A stretch of DNA of 64,000 bases, taken from NCBI GenBank assembly GCA_014654535.1, contig BNBA01000016.1, positions 36,780 to 100,779 of the forward strand, written 5' to 3'. The translations under genes and the position numbers were made by a program. Positions 48,500 to 57,732 of this stretch are shown here, piece after piece. Under the pieces are notes generated by a model. It did no database searches. It was not told the origin of the DNA and was given only the letters and a program-made list of their open reading frames with translations. The DNA comes from Xanthomonas boreopolis (GTDB lineage Bacteria > Pseudomonadota > Gammaproteobacteria > Xanthomonadales > Xanthomonadaceae). Positions within the stretch are counted from its first letter, which is position 1. Every line of letters begins with the position of its first letter.

Positions 48500-50188
48500 T
48501 TACATCTTTTCCGGTGCGCTGACGCCGAGGATCTCCAGGCCGTTGGCCAGCGCCTGGCGCGCGGCCAGCGCCAGCGTGAGCTTGGCGTTGCGCTCGCCGG
48601 CATCGTCCACCAGCACCGGGGTGCCGTGATACCACGTGTGGAATGCATGCGCCAATTCACGCAGGTACTGCGCGACCTGGTGCGGTTCCAGGGCCTGGCC
48701 GGCGGCCTCGACCACTTCCGGGTAGCGCGACAGCTCGATCATCAGCCACAGCGAGGTCTCGTCGTCCAGGCGCGCGAGCTCGGCGATGCCGGCTGCCTGG
48801 TCGTAGTCCAGGCCCTTCTCCTGCGCCTGGCGCAGCAGGCTGCACACGCGCGCATGCGCGTATTGCACGTAGAACACCGGGTTGTCGTTGCTCTGCTGGC
48901 GGGCCAGGTCGATGTCGAAGGTCAGCTGCGAGTCCGGCTTGCGCGCGATCAGGAACCAGCGCACCGCGTCGGCGCTGGTCTCCTCGATCAGGTCGCGCAG
49001 GGTGACGTAGCTGCCGGCACGCTTGGACAGCTTCACTTCCTCGCCGCCGCGCATCACCGTCACCATCTGGTGCAGCACGTATTCCGGCCAGCCCTGCGGG
49101 ATGCCGACCTCCAGCGCCTGCAGGCCGGCCTTCACCCGCGCCAGCGAGCCATGGTGGTCGGCGCCCAGTTCGGTGATCGCGCGTTCGTAGCCGCGCTGCC
49201 ACTTGGTCAGGTGGTAGGCCACGTCCGGCACGAAGTAGGTGTAGGTGCCGTCGGACTTGCGCATCACGCGGTCCTTGTCGTCGCCGAAGTCGGTGGTCTT
49301 CAGCCACAGGGCGCCGCCTTCCTCGTAGGTGTGGCCGGAGGCGATCAGCTTCTGCACCGCTTCCTCGACCTTGCCGTCCTTGTACAGCGAGCTTTCCAGG
49401 AAGTAGATGTCGAAATCGACCCGGAACGCGGCTAGGTCGTGGTTCTGCTCGTTGCGCAGGTAGGCCACGGCGAAGCGGCGGATCGCCTCGAGGTCCTCCG
49501 GATCCCTGGCGCCGGTGACCAGCATGCCTTCAAGGTCGACCGTCTCGCCGGCCAGGTAGGCGCGGGCGACGTCGGCGATGTACTCGCCGTTGTAGGCCTC
49601 TGCCGGCCAGTCGGCGTCGCCGGGCTTGAGGCCGCGCGCGCGCGCCTGCACCGAGCGCGTCAGGTTCTCGATCTGCACGCCGGCGTCGTTGTAGTAGAAC
49701 TCGCGCTTGACGTTCCAGCCGTTGGCTTCCAGCAGGCGCGCCAGCGAATCGCCGATCGCCGCGGCGCGGCCGTGGCCCACGTGCAGCGGCCCGGTCGGAT
49801 TGGCCGAGACGTATTCCACGCCGACGGTATGGCCCTTGCCGGCCAGCCCGCGGCCGTAGTCGTGGCCCTGCTTGATTACCGTGACCACCTCGCGCTGGTA
49901 GGCGCTCGGGGCCAGGTGGAAATTGATGAAGCCCGGTCCGGCGATCTCCACGCGCGCCACGTCGTCGCTGGCGGGCAGCGCATCGACCAGCGCCTGGGCC
50001 AGGGCACGCGGATTGGTGCGGGCGGCCTTGGCCAGCAGCATCGCGGCATTGGTGGCGAAATCGCCGTGCTCGCGGGTCTTGGGGCGCTCGACCACGAAGT
50101 CCGGCGGCAGGGTGTCGGCGGGCAGGGTGCCATTGGCGCGCAAGGCTTCGATGCCTTGGCCAATCAGGGCGCGGAGTTGGGGTTTCAC
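48500..50188 (-). CDS. argS: Arginyl-tRNA synthetase
   Basis: The 562-residue class I synthetase charges tRNA-Arg. The HIGH-type motif is in '[18 protein letters not shown]', and the KMSKS position reads '[13 protein letters not shown]'. The anticodon-binding helical C-terminus ends '[11 protein letters not shown]'. GTG at 50188 ('MKPQLRALI') is chosen because it gives the length and N-terminus of xanthomonad ArgS. The frame runs further upstream without a good start. It heads a unit with the SPOR gene. Confidence 0.96.
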   Translation of the reverse strand: MKPQLRALIGQGIEALRANGTLPADTLPPDFVVERPKTREHGDFATNAAMLLAKAARTNPRALAQALVDALPASDDVARVEIAGPGFINFHLAPSAYQREVVTVIKQGHDYGRGLAGKGHTVGVEYVSANPTGPLHVGHGRAAAIGDSLARLLEANGWNVKREFYYNDAGVQIENLTRSVQARARGLKPGDADWPAEAYNGEYIADVARAYLAGETVDLEGMLVTGARDPEDLEAIRRFAVAYLRNEQNHDLAAFRVDFDIYFLESSLYKDGKVEEAVQKLIASGHTYEEGGALWLKTTDFGDDKDRVMRKSDGTYTYFVPDVAYHLTKWQRGYERAITELGADHHGSLARVKAGLQALEVGIPQGWPEYVLHQMVTVMRGGEEVKLSKRAGSYVTLRDLIEETSADAVRWFLIARKPDSQLTFDIDLARQQSNDNPVFYVQYAHARVCSLLRQAQEKGLDYDQAAGIAELARLDDETSLWLMIELSRYPEVVEAAGQALEPHQVAQYLRELAHAFHTWYHGTPVLVDDAGERNAKLTLALAARQALANGLEILGVSAPEKM

Positions 50189-50269
50189 GTCGGGGTCTGC
50201 TTGGAGCAAGAAACGGGAGATTTTAACCGACCGGGCGAGGCGGGGCCCGGGGGACGGTTCAGCTGCCGG

Positions 50270-50339
50270 GGGACCCGGGAATCGAGAGCGAGACTGCTCC
50301 CCCGGGCTTTTGCTTTTCGAGCCTCGAGCCCCGGGTCCC
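50270..50339. repeat. Inverted repeat, family C
   Basis: GGGACCCGGG (50270-50279) and CCCGGGTCCC (50330-50339) are perfect arms around a 50-base loop that contains CGAGAGCG and CGAGCCTCGAG. It lies between radC and argS. Related arms flank the repeat at 32944-33153. Confidence 0.65.
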
Positions 50340-50346
50340 GGCACCT

Positions 50347-51021
50347 TCAGATCCAGCCGCGCGCGGCCATCGACACCGGCGGGCCGTCGCCGATCACGAA
50401 GTGGTCGAGCAGGCGCACGTCCACCAGGTTCAGGGCGTTGCGCAGCCGCTCGGTGACCGCGCGGTCGGCCGCCGACGGCTCCGGGTTGCCGGAGGGGTGG
50501 TTGTGGCCGACGATCACCGCCGCGGCGTTGTGGGCCAGGGCGCGGCGCACCACCTCGCGCGGATGCACCTCGGTGCCGTCGATCGTGCCCCGGAACATCT
50601 CCTCGAAGGCCAGGGCGCGGTGGCGGTTGTCCAGGAACAGCCCGGCGAACACCTCCTGCGGTTGCGCCCGCAGGCGCCGGGCGAAGTACTGGCCGGCGCT
50701 GAACGGATCATTCAGGGTGCTGCCGCGTTCCAGTTCGGCCGCCACGTGGCGCTGCCCCAGTTCCAGCGCCGCGGCCAGCTTGCAGGCCCGCGCCGGGCCC
50801 AGCCCGGGCAACCGGGCCAGTTCGGCCGGTGCGCGATCGAGCAGCCGCCGCAGCGGGCCATGCGCCTGCAGCAGGTCCCGCGCGGTCTGCACCGCGTCGC
50901 GGCCCTTCAGGCCCGAGCCGAGGAAGATCGCCAGCAGTTCGGCGTCGGACAGCGCGCCGGCGCCGCGGGCCAGCAGTTTTTCGCGGGGACGTTCGGTGGA
51001 GGGCCAGTCGCGGATGTGCAT
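50347..51021 (-). CDS. radC: RadC/JAB1 family protein
   Basis: The 224-residue protein has an N-terminal helix-hairpin-helix-like part ('[20 protein letters not shown]', '[19 protein letters not shown]'). A C-terminal JAMM/MPN+ metal-binding domain follows, with '[20 protein letters not shown]', '[16 protein letters not shown]' and the upstream glutamate. ATG at 51021 ('MHIRDWP') is the usual start; an in-frame ATG further upstream adds residues without support. Its cellular role is debated and classical recombination repair is not supported. It is divergent from coaBC, as in Pseudomonas and Xanthomonas. Confidence 0.94.
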   Translation of the reverse strand: MHIRDWPSTERPREKLLARGAGALSDAELLAIFLGSGLKGRDAVQTARDLLQAHGPLRRLLDRAPAELARLPGLGPARACKLAAALELGQRHVAAELERGSTLNDPFSAGQYFARRLRAQPQEVFAGLFLDNRHRALAFEEMFRGTIDGTEVHPREVVRRALAHNAAAVIVGHNHPSGNPEPSAADRAVTERLRNALNLVDVRLLDHFVIGDGPPVSMAARGWI

Positions 51022-51117
51022 ATGGCCAGATTGCCGCTGCTCATGCGCCCGGGGCATCAGGCCGCCATGGCGCTTGGGCTAATCTAGTTGTCCTTGAAAC
51101 GGTAGGAAATCCCCGAC

Positions 51118-52362
51118 GTGACCGGCTCCATTCAGGCACGCCCACTGGACGGACAGCGCGTGCTGCTGTGCGTCGGCGGCGGCATCGCCGCCTACAAATC
51201 CCTCGAACTGGTGCGGCGCCTGCGCGACGCCGGGGCGCAGGTCCAGGTCGCGATGACCGAGGGCGCGCAGCAGTTCGTGACCCCGCTCAGTTTCCAGGCC
51301 CTGTCCGGCCAGCCGACCCGCACCACGCTGTGGGACAGCGCGGCCGAGCAGGCGATGGGGCATATCGAACTGGCGCGCTGGGCCGACCGGGTGGTGGTCG
51401 CGCCGGCCACCGCCGATCTGCTGGCGCGCTTGGCGCACGGCCTGGCCGACGACCTGGTGACCACCTTGTGCCTGGCCACCACCGCGCCGCTGACCGTGTG
51501 CCCGGCGATGAACCACCGCATGTGGCTGCATCCGGCGACCCAGGCCAACCTCGCCACGCTGCGCGCGCGCGGCGTGCAGGTGGTCGGGCCGGAGGACGGC
51601 CCGCTGGCCGAAGGCGAATCCGGCCCGGGCCGGCTCAGCGAGCCGGACGCGATCGTGGCCGCGCTGGCGGACGCGGCCTCGGCCAAGGCCGCGTCGGTGC
51701 CCGCCGCACCCGCGGGGCGGCTGAAGGGATTGCGCGTGGTCATCAGCGCCGGCCCCACCTACGAAGACCTAGACCCGGTGCGCTACGTCGGCAACCGCAG
51801 CAGCGGCAAGATGGGCTATGCGCTGGCCGGCGCGGCCGCCGCGCAGGGCGCCACGGTCGTGCTGGTGAGCGGGCCGGTGCACCTGCCGACGCCGCCCGGC
51901 GTGGCCCGCGTGGACGTGCGCTCGGCCGCGCAGATGCGCGAGGCGGTGCTCGGCGCGCTGCCGGCCGACATCTACATCGGCGCGGCCGCGGTCGCCGACT
52001 ACACCCCCCGGCGCGTGGCCGACCAGAAGATCAAGAAGACCGGCGACACGCTGACGCTGGAACTGGTGCGCACTCCCGACATCCTGTCCGAGGTCGCCTC
52101 GCAGACCGGCACGCTCAAGCTCGTGGTCGGGTTCGCCGCCGAGACCCACGACGTGGAGAAGTACGCGCGCGGCAAGCTGGCCGCCAAGCACCTGGACCTG
52201 ATCATCGCCAACCAGGTCGGCATCGCCGGCGGCGGTTTCGAGAGCGACGACAACGCCGCCACGGCCTACTGGCAAGGGGGCGAGCGGGCGTTCCCGAGCA
52301 GCAGCAAGACCGAACTGGCCGAGCGGCTCCTCGACCTGATCGCCGAGAGGCTGCAGGCATGA
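51118..52362 (+). CDS. coaBC: Bifunctional phosphopantothenoylcysteine decarboxylase / phosphopantothenate-cysteine ligase
   Basis: The 414-residue protein carries two steps of coenzyme A synthesis. The CoaC half (1-~190) has the FMN-binding '[17 protein letters not shown]', the catalytic histidine in '[11 protein letters not shown]' and 'CPAMNHRMW'. The CoaB half has '[20 protein letters not shown]', '[10 protein letters not shown]', 'AAAVADYTP' and the 'KIKK' loop. The substrate clamp reads '[14 protein letters not shown]', with Glu where the E. coli enzyme has the catalytic Cys158; some bacteria share this. GTG at 51118 is the start. Its stop overlaps dut (ATGA). Confidence 0.95.
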   Translation: MTGSIQARPLDGQRVLLCVGGGIAAYKSLELVRRLRDAGAQVQVAMTEGAQQFVTPLSFQALSGQPTRTTLWDSAAEQAMGHIELARWADRVVVAPATADLLARLAHGLADDLVTTLCLATTAPLTVCPAMNHRMWLHPATQANLATLRARGVQVVGPEDGPLAEGESGPGRLSEPDAIVAALADAASAKAASVPAAPAGRLKGLRVVISAGPTYEDLDPVRYVGNRSSGKMGYALAGAAAAQGATVVLVSGPVHLPTPPGVARVDVRSAAQMREAVLGALPADIYIGAAAVADYTPRRVADQKIKKTGDTLTLELVRTPDILSEVASQTGTLKLVVGFAAETHDVEKYARGKLAAKHLDLIIANQVGIAGGGFESDDNAATAYWQGGERAFPSSSKTELAERLLDLIAERLQA

Positions 52363-52823
52363 GCGCGCCCCAGCCGTTGCAGGTCAAGCTGCTCGACCCG
52401 CGCTTCGGCGACGCCTGGCCGCTGCCGGCCTACGCCACCGAGGCCAGCGCCGGCATGGACCTGCGCGCCGCCCTGGAGGCGCCGCTGGCGTTGCAGCCGG
52501 GCGACGCCGCGCTGGTTCCCAGCGGCATCGCCATCCATGTCGCCGACCCCGGCCTGTGCGCGATCGTGCTGCCGCGCTCCGGGCTCGGGCACCGCCACGG
52601 CATCGTGCTCGGCAACGGCACCGGCCTGATCGACGCCGATTACCAGGGGCCGCTGCTGATCAGCGTATGGAACCGCGGCCGCGAGGCCTTCACGATCGAG
52701 CCGGGCGACCGCATCGCCCAGCTGGTCGTGATGCCGATCGTGCGCGTTGCCTTGCAGGTGGTGGATACTTTCGCCGACAGCGCACGAGGAGCGGGTGGAT
52801 TCGGCCACACCGGCGTGCGCTGA
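52359..52823 (+). CDS. dut: dUTP diphosphatase
   Basis: The 154-residue trimeric dUTPase hydrolyses dUTP to dUMP, keeping uracil out of DNA. Five motifs are visible: '[10 protein letters not shown]' (1), '[14 protein letters not shown]' (2), '[15 protein letters not shown]' (3), '[14 protein letters not shown]' (4) and '[12 protein letters not shown]' (5). The gene overlaps coaBC by four bases and is followed after 15 bases by algC. Confidence 0.97.
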   Translation: MSAPQPLQVKLLDPRFGDAWPLPAYATEASAGMDLRAALEAPLALQPGDAALVPSGIAIHVADPGLCAIVLPRSGLGHRHGIVLGNGTGLIDADYQGPLLISVWNRGREAFTIEPGDRIAQLVVMPIVRVALQVVDTFADSARGAGGFGHTGVR

Positions 52824-52838
52824 CAGGGGATCGTCACC

Positions 52839-55169
52839 ATGAGCAAGGCACACGAAGGCAGGCTCCGGCCTGCTGAGTTGCGCAAGGCTGCGCCGCTGCT
52901 GGCGGTGCTGCTGGTGTTGCTGGCCGGTTGGCTGGGCTGGAGCGGCTACGCGCAATGGCGCGCGGACGCGACCGCCGAGCGGGTCCGGCAGGCGCGCGAC
53001 CAGGCCGTGGACGGCGTCGCGCAGGCCCTGGCCGCGCAGACCCGCCAGCTCGATGCCTTGCTCAAGGACGCCCGCGTGGCGGCGGCGCTGGCCGGCGGCG
53101 ATACCGCGGCCGCCGCCGCCGCGATCCACGGCGGCTTCCCCGGCGTCCAGGACGTGCAGGTGCTGCCGGCCGACCTGGCCGATGCCTACGCCCAGCCCGA
53201 TCGCTTCGGCTATGCCCGGCTGGCGCTGCTGGAAGGCGCGCAGGCGAGCGGGCAGGCGATGGCGCAGGTGGTGCGCGACGGCGGCAAGGCGCAACTCGGC
53301 GTGGCGGCGCCGGTCGCGCTGGGATCGGCGCCGGCGCTGGTCTACGCGCGCCTGCCGCTGTCGAAGCTGACCGCCCCGCTGGAAGGGGTCGATCTGCCGT
53401 CGCAGGCCTACCTGGCGCTGCGCCAGGGCGGCTACAACGTGGTGGAAAAGGGCGTTGCCGCCCTCGGGGCCGGCGGCGAATCGATGGCCCGCCCGGTCGG
53501 CAAGAGCGGGCTGCGCATCGCCGCGGCGACCGAAGAACCCGACAGCGGCCCGCTGGGCATCGGCGCGCTCCCGAGCCTGATCGTCGCCGCGCTGCTGGTG
53601 CTGGTGGCGGTCCTGGTGATGGCCCTCGAGCGCGGCCGCATCCGCCTGGCGCGGGGCCGTCCGGACGCGGGCGGCGACCAGGATGCACCGACCTTGCGCG
53701 AGGCCATGCAGGAAATACCGGCGGCGCCTGCCGCCGGCGCTCCCGAGGCGGAGCAGAAGCCGGCGCCCGCGCCGGTGCAGGTGGAGCCGGGCATGTTCCG
53801 CGCGTACGACATCCGCGGCGTGGTCGGCAAGGAACTCACCGCGGGCGTGGCCACGTTGATCGGCCAGGCCATCGGCAGCGTGATGCAGGCGCAAGGGCTG
53901 CGCGAAGTCGTGGTCGGCCGCGACGGCCGGCTGTCCGGGCCGGAGCTGTCGGGCGGGTTGATCGAGGGCCTGCGCCGTGCCGGCTGCCGGGTGATCGACA
54001 TCGGCCTGGCGCCGACCCCGGTGGTCTACTTCGCCGCCCATCATCTGCATGCCGGCAGCTGCGTGGCGGTGACCGGCAGCCACAATCCGCCGGAATACAA
54101 CGGCTTCAAGGTCGTGGTCGGCGGCGAGACCCTGGCCGGCGAGGCCATCGCCGAGCTGTACCAGCGCATCAGCGAGGGCCGCCTTCATCGCGCCGAAGAA
54201 CCGGGCGCGCTGGAACAGCGGGACGTCGGCGACGACTACATCCAGCGCATCGCCGACGACGTGCAGCTGGACCGCCCGCTCAAGGTCGTGGCCGATGCCG
54301 GCAACGGCGCCGCCGGCGAGATCGCGCCGCGCCTGCTGGAGGCGATCGGCGCCGACGTCATTCCGCTGTACTGCGACATCGACGGTACCTTCCCCAACCA
54401 CCATCCCGACCCGAGCGAGCCGCACAACCTCGACGACCTGGCGCAGATGGTGCAGCGCTTCGACGCCGACCTCGGCATCGCCTTCGACGGCGACGCCGAC
54501 CGCCTGGGCGTGGTCACCCGCGAGGGCGCGATGGTGTACGCGGACCGGCTGCTGATGCTGTTCGCCGCCGACGTGCTGCAGCGCAATCCCGGCGCGCTGG
54601 TGATCTACGACGTGAAGTGCACCGGCAGGCTGACCGACTTCGTGCTGCGCAACGGCGGCAGCCCGATGATGTGGAAGACCGGTCACTCGCTGATCAAGGC
54701 CAAGATGCGCGAGACCGGCGCCGAACTGGCCGGCGAGATGAGCGGCCATTTCTTCTTCAAGGAACGCTGGTACGGGTTCGACGACGGCCTGTACGCGGCC
54801 GCGCGCCTGCTCGAGATCCTGGCGCAGCGCGAGGAGCCGCTGTCGGAGATCCTGGCCGAGTTGCCGTCGAGCGTGGCGACGCCGGAGATCAAGGTGCCGG
54901 TCGAGGCGTCTCCGCATGCGCTGGTGGAGCGCTTCGTCGCTGCGGCCAGCGCCGAGGAGGGAGGCGCGTTCGCCGGTGCGCGCCTGTCCACGGTCGACGG
55001 GCTGCGGGCCGATTTCGCCGATGGCTGGGGCCTGCTGCGCGCTTCCAACACTACGCCGGTGCTGGTGCTGCGCTTCGAGGCCGACGACGAGACGGCGCTG
55101 GCGCGGATCCAGGAGGTGTTCCGTGCGCAGTTGCGGCCGCTGTTGCCGGACGGGGCGGTGATGTTCTGA
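52839..55169 (+). CDS. algC: Phosphomannomutase/phosphoglucomutase with N-terminal membrane-anchored sensor-like region
   Basis: The 776-residue protein has a membrane helix (~19-40), a ~200-residue presumably periplasmic region, a second helix (~243-265), a P/A-rich linker and a full alpha-D-phosphohexomutase from residue 318 ('GMFRAYDIRGVVGKEL'). The active-site phosphoserine is S414 in 'VTGSHNPPEYNGFK'; the metal loop is 'FDGDADRLGV' (549 on); sugar binding is 'EMSGHFFFKERWYG'. The enzyme isomerises mannose/glucose 6- and 1-phosphates for surface polysaccharides. The order coaBC-dut-algC is that of Pseudomonas. The membrane part resembles the extended N-terminus of some AlgC proteins; its function is unknown. 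Confidence 0.93.
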   Translation: MSKAHEGRLRPAELRKAAPLLAVLLVLLAGWLGWSGYAQWRADATAERVRQARDQAVDGVAQALAAQTRQLDALLKDARVAAALAGGDTAAAAAAIHGGFPGVQDVQVLPADLADAYAQPDRFGYARLALLEGAQASGQAMAQVVRDGGKAQLGVAAPVALGSAPALVYARLPLSKLTAPLEGVDLPSQAYLALRQGGYNVVEKGVAALGAGGESMARPVGKSGLRIAAATEEPDSGPLGIGALPSLIVAALLVLVAVLVMALERGRIRLARGRPDAGGDQDAPTLREAMQEIPAAPAAGAPEAEQKPAPAPVQVEPGMFRAYDIRGVVGKELTAGVATLIGQAIGSVMQAQGLREVVVGRDGRLSGPELSGGLIEGLRRAGCRVIDIGLAPTPVVYFAAHHLHAGSCVAVTGSHNPPEYNGFKVVVGGETLAGEAIAELYQRISEGRLHRAEEPGALEQRDVGDDYIQRIADDVQLDRPLKVVADAGNGAAGEIAPRLLEAIGADVIPLYCDIDGTFPNHHPDPSEPHNLDDLAQMVQRFDADLGIAFDGDADRLGVVTREGAMVYADRLLMLFAADVLQRNPGALVIYDVKCTGRLTDFVLRNGGSPMMWKTGHSLIKAKMRETGAELAGEMSGHFFFKERWYGFDDGLYAAARLLEILAQREEPLSEILAELPSSVATPEIKVPVEASPHALVERFVAAASAEEGGAFAGARLSTVDGLRADFADGWGLLRASNTTPVLVLRFEADDETALARIQEVFRAQLRPLLPDGAVMF

Positions 55170-55429
55170 GTGCGGCGGGGGATTGCGGGTGCGCTTCAGT
55201 TCGCACGCGATCCCTTTACCGCCATTCCCGCGAAGGCGGATCGCCACTTGCAAGCTACTCGCTCGCACGGCGAGCGTCGTCAGGCTATGCCCGATGCCCG
55301 ATGCCCGGGGATCGAAGGTCCCGCGTCTTTCACGCACTCCTACCGCCCACGCCTTCTCTCGCCGTCATTCCCGTTCTCGCGAGGACGCCGGGGCTCCTGC
55401 TTGCGGTTCCCGGTCGTCGCGAACGGCGC
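55170..55429. repeat. Intergenic region with CATTCCCGCGAAGGCGG-type repeats
   Basis: The gap between converging algC and the coiled-coil gene contains CCATTCCCGCGAAGGCGGA at about 55221-55240 and CGTCATTCCCGTTCTCGCGA at about 55363-55382, as imperfect copies. No gene is supported here. Confidence 0.5.
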
Positions 55430-56107
55430 CTAGCCCCGGGCAGGCACGTCCGGGATTCCGGCCGACGCGCCCTTCAACGCCCGGTAGCGCTGCAGGATGC
55501 CGTCGATCTCGCCATCCAGTTCGCGGCGCTGGCGCTCGAAGTTCGCCTGCATCTGCTGTTGCCACACCAGCGCGGCATGGCGCTGGCGGATGTCGCCGGC
55601 GAGCTTGTCGCTGACCTTCTGCCCGGCCAGCTCGCGTTCGCCGGCGCTGCGCAGCAGGGTCACCAGGCCCTCGCGCAGGCTGGCGACGTTGTAGCGCGCG
55701 GTGCGCACGTTGTTGTCGATGATGGTGGTGCGCTCGTTGAACACGCGGCGCAGGTCGTCCTCGGTCTGGTAGGACATCAGCATCGCCTGGTCGGTACGCT
55801 TGCGGGTCTGCTCGGCGGCCTCGTCGGCGCGGCGCTGGGCTTCGGCCGCGGCGGCGGCGGCGCGCTCCTCGGCGTTGAGCGCGCGCTCGACCTCGGCGCT
55901 GCGCAGGCCGCTCCTGGCGTTGAACTCGTCGCGGGCCTGGTTCACGGCTTCCGGGGGCAGGGTGTCGCTGCAGATGCGCTGGCCGTCCTGGTTCCAGCAA
56001 TACAGCTTCTTGTTCGCCGCCGGCTTGTCCTGCGCGGCCGCGGGAACGGCCATGCAGGCGGCCAGCGCGGCACCCAGCGCCGCCCGGCGGGATTGGTTCG
56101 ACCTCAT
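55430..56107 (-). CDS. Exported coiled-coil protein with a DUF4124-like N-terminus
   Basis: The 225-residue protein has a Sec signal peptide (1-26, 'AALAACMAVPAAAQD'), then 'KKLYCWNQDGQRICSDTLPP', a short motif like the DUF4124 domain with two cysteines. A long charged helical region follows (~60-215; 'AAEAQRRADEAAEQTRKRTD', 'RRRELDGEIDGILQRYRALK'). It should be periplasmic. A function is not known. It lies between algC and pyrE, 59 bases after the pyrE-proximal end on the same strand, and is probably co-transcribed with pyrE. Confidence 0.82.
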   Translation of the reverse strand: MRSNQSRRAALGAALAACMAVPAAAQDKPAANKKLYCWNQDGQRICSDTLPPEAVNQARDEFNARSGLRSAEVERALNAEERAAAAAAEAQRRADEAAEQTRKRTDQAMLMSYQTEDDLRRVFNERTTIIDNNVRTARYNVASLREGLVTLLRSAGERELAGQKVSDKLAGDIRQRHAALVWQQQMQANFERQRRELDGEIDGILQRYRALKGASAGIPDVPARG

Positions 56108-56166
56108 GGCAGCCCCCTGCTGTCTGTCGGTTTGCGTCCCCGCGCACGGATGCGCGGGGCGCGCGA

Positions 56167-56820
56167 TTACGCGTCGGTTCCGTAGCGACCGCGGTAGGCC
56201 AGCAGCGGCTCGCGGAAGCCGACAAGGTCGGCGTTTCCGGCAGCGAATGCAAGCAGGTCGCCCAGGTTGGCGACCGCCACCACCGGGATGCCGGCCTCGG
56301 CCGCCACCGCCTGTGCCGCCGAGCGGCGGTCGTCCTCGGAGGCGATCTCCTGCCGGTCCAGCGCGACCACGATCGCGGCCGGGGTGCCGCCGGCGGCGCG
56401 GATGATCGCCAGCGCTTCGCGGATCGCGGTACCGGCGGTGATGACGTCGTCGACGATCAGCACCTTGCGCCCGGCCAGCGGCGCGCCGATCAGGGTGCCG
56501 CCTTCGCCATGGTCCTTGGCCTCCTTGCGATTGAACGCCAACGGCAGGTCGCGCCCGCGCCGGGCGTATTCGCAGGCCAGCGCGGTCGCCAGCGGGATGC
56601 CCTTGTAGGCCGGCCCGAACACCAGGTCGAACTCGAGCCCGGCCGCGTCGATCGCGTCGGCGTAGCATTGCGCCAGGGCGGCGGTGCGGGCGCCGGAGTC
56701 GAAGCGCCCGGCATTGAAGAAGTAGGGGCTGACGCGCCCGGACTTCAGCGTGAACTCGCCGAAGCGCAGCGCATCGGCGTCCAGGGCCAGCTGCAGGAAG
56801 CGGTGGCGGTGGTCGGACAT
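56167..56820 (-). CDS. pyrE: Orotate phosphoribosyltransferase
   Basis: The 217-residue enzyme makes orotidine monophosphate from orotate and PRPP. The PRPP-binding motif 'VLIVDDVITAGTAIREAL' is intact. 'FTLKSGRVSPYFFNAGRFDS' and 'FGPAYKGIPLATALA' are family blocks, and the flexible catalytic loop is 'FNRKEAKDHGEGG'. It is divergent from the exonuclease III gene, with 111 bases between, the same pair (pyrE-crc) as in Pseudomonas. Confidence 0.96.
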   Translation of the reverse strand: MSDHRHRFLQLALDADALRFGEFTLKSGRVSPYFFNAGRFDSGARTAALAQCYADAIDAAGLEFDLVFGPAYKGIPLATALACEYARRGRDLPLAFNRKEAKDHGEGGTLIGAPLAGRKVLIVDDVITAGTAIREALAIIRAAGGTPAAIVVALDRQEIASEDDRRSAAQAVAAEAGIPVVAVANLGDLLAFAAGNADLVGFREPLLAYRGRYGTDA

Positions 56821-56931
56821 GGAGGAGAATTCCGGAGTGGGGTTCTGGATGCGCGAAAGCATAGCGGGTCCGGGCGCCGGGGGCCGAATGGGGTACGCTT
56901 CCGCGAATCCCCATCTCCAATCGCCGTCCCC

Positions 56932-57732
56932 ATGCGCATCATCAGTTTCAACGCCAACGGCCTGCGCTCGGCCGCCAGCAAGGGCTTCTTCGAATGGTTC
57001 GCCGGCCAGCAGGCCGACGTGCTGTGCGTGCAGGAGACCAAGGCCCAGGAGCACCAGCTGGCCGGGCCGGAATTCCTGCCGGCCGGCTACAAGGCCTGGT
57101 TCCGCGACGCCACCACCAAGAAGGGCTACAGCGGCGTGGCGATCTATGCCAAGCGCGAGCCGGACGAGCTGCGCACCGCGCTGGGCTGGCCGGAATTCGA
57201 CGAGGAGGGGCGTTACCTGGAGGCGCGCTTCGGCAACCTGAGCGTGGTCTCGTTCTACATCCCGTCCGGGTCCTCCGGCGAGCTGCGCCAGGGCTACAAG
57301 TTCCAGGTGATGGACTGGCTCAGGCCGATCCTCGACGAATGGCTGGCCAGCGGCCGCGACTACGTGCTGTGCGGCGACTGGAACATCGTGCGCAGCCGGC
57401 TCGACATCAAGAACTGGACCAGCAACCAGAAGAACTCCGGCTGCCTGCCGCCCGAGCGCGACTGGCTCAACGGCCTCTGCGCCGATCTCCCGGAACAGGC
57501 CGACCTCGCCGCCGGGCGCGGCTGGGTCGACAGCTACCGCGCGCTGCATCCCACCGGCGAGGACTACACCTGGTGGAGCAACCGCGGCGCGGCGCGCGCC
57601 AACAACGTGGGATGGCGCATCGACTACCAGTTCGTGACCCCGGGGCTGCGCGAGCGGCTGCGGAGCTGCTCGATCTACCGCGAGCAGCGCTTCTCCGACC
57701 ATGCGCCGTTCACGGTGGACTACGCGCCGTGA
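56932..57732 (+). CDS. xth: Exodeoxyribonuclease III-family AP endonuclease
   Basis: The 266-residue protein has the endonuclease/exonuclease/phosphatase fold. The metal and catalytic residues are all present: 'SFNANGLRSA' (N), 'CVQETKAQ' (E), 'LCGDWNIVRSRLDIKNW' (D and N) and 'FSDHAPF' (DH). By position beside pyrE it corresponds to Pseudomonas crc, the catabolite-repression gene, whose product has lost these residues. Here the active site is complete, so a DNA repair role is expected. The next gene, ampG, starts inside its stop codon (GTGA). Confidence 0.93.
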   Translation: MRIISFNANGLRSAASKGFFEWFAGQQADVLCVQETKAQEHQLAGPEFLPAGYKAWFRDATTKKGYSGVAIYAKREPDELRTALGWPEFDEEGRYLEARFGNLSVVSFYIPSGSSGELRQGYKFQVMDWLRPILDEWLASGRDYVLCGDWNIVRSRLDIKNWTSNQKNSGCLPPERDWLNGLCADLPEQADLAAGRGWVDSYRALHPTGEDYTWWSNRGAARANNVGWRIDYQFVTPGLRERLRSCSIYREQRFSDHAPFTVDYAP

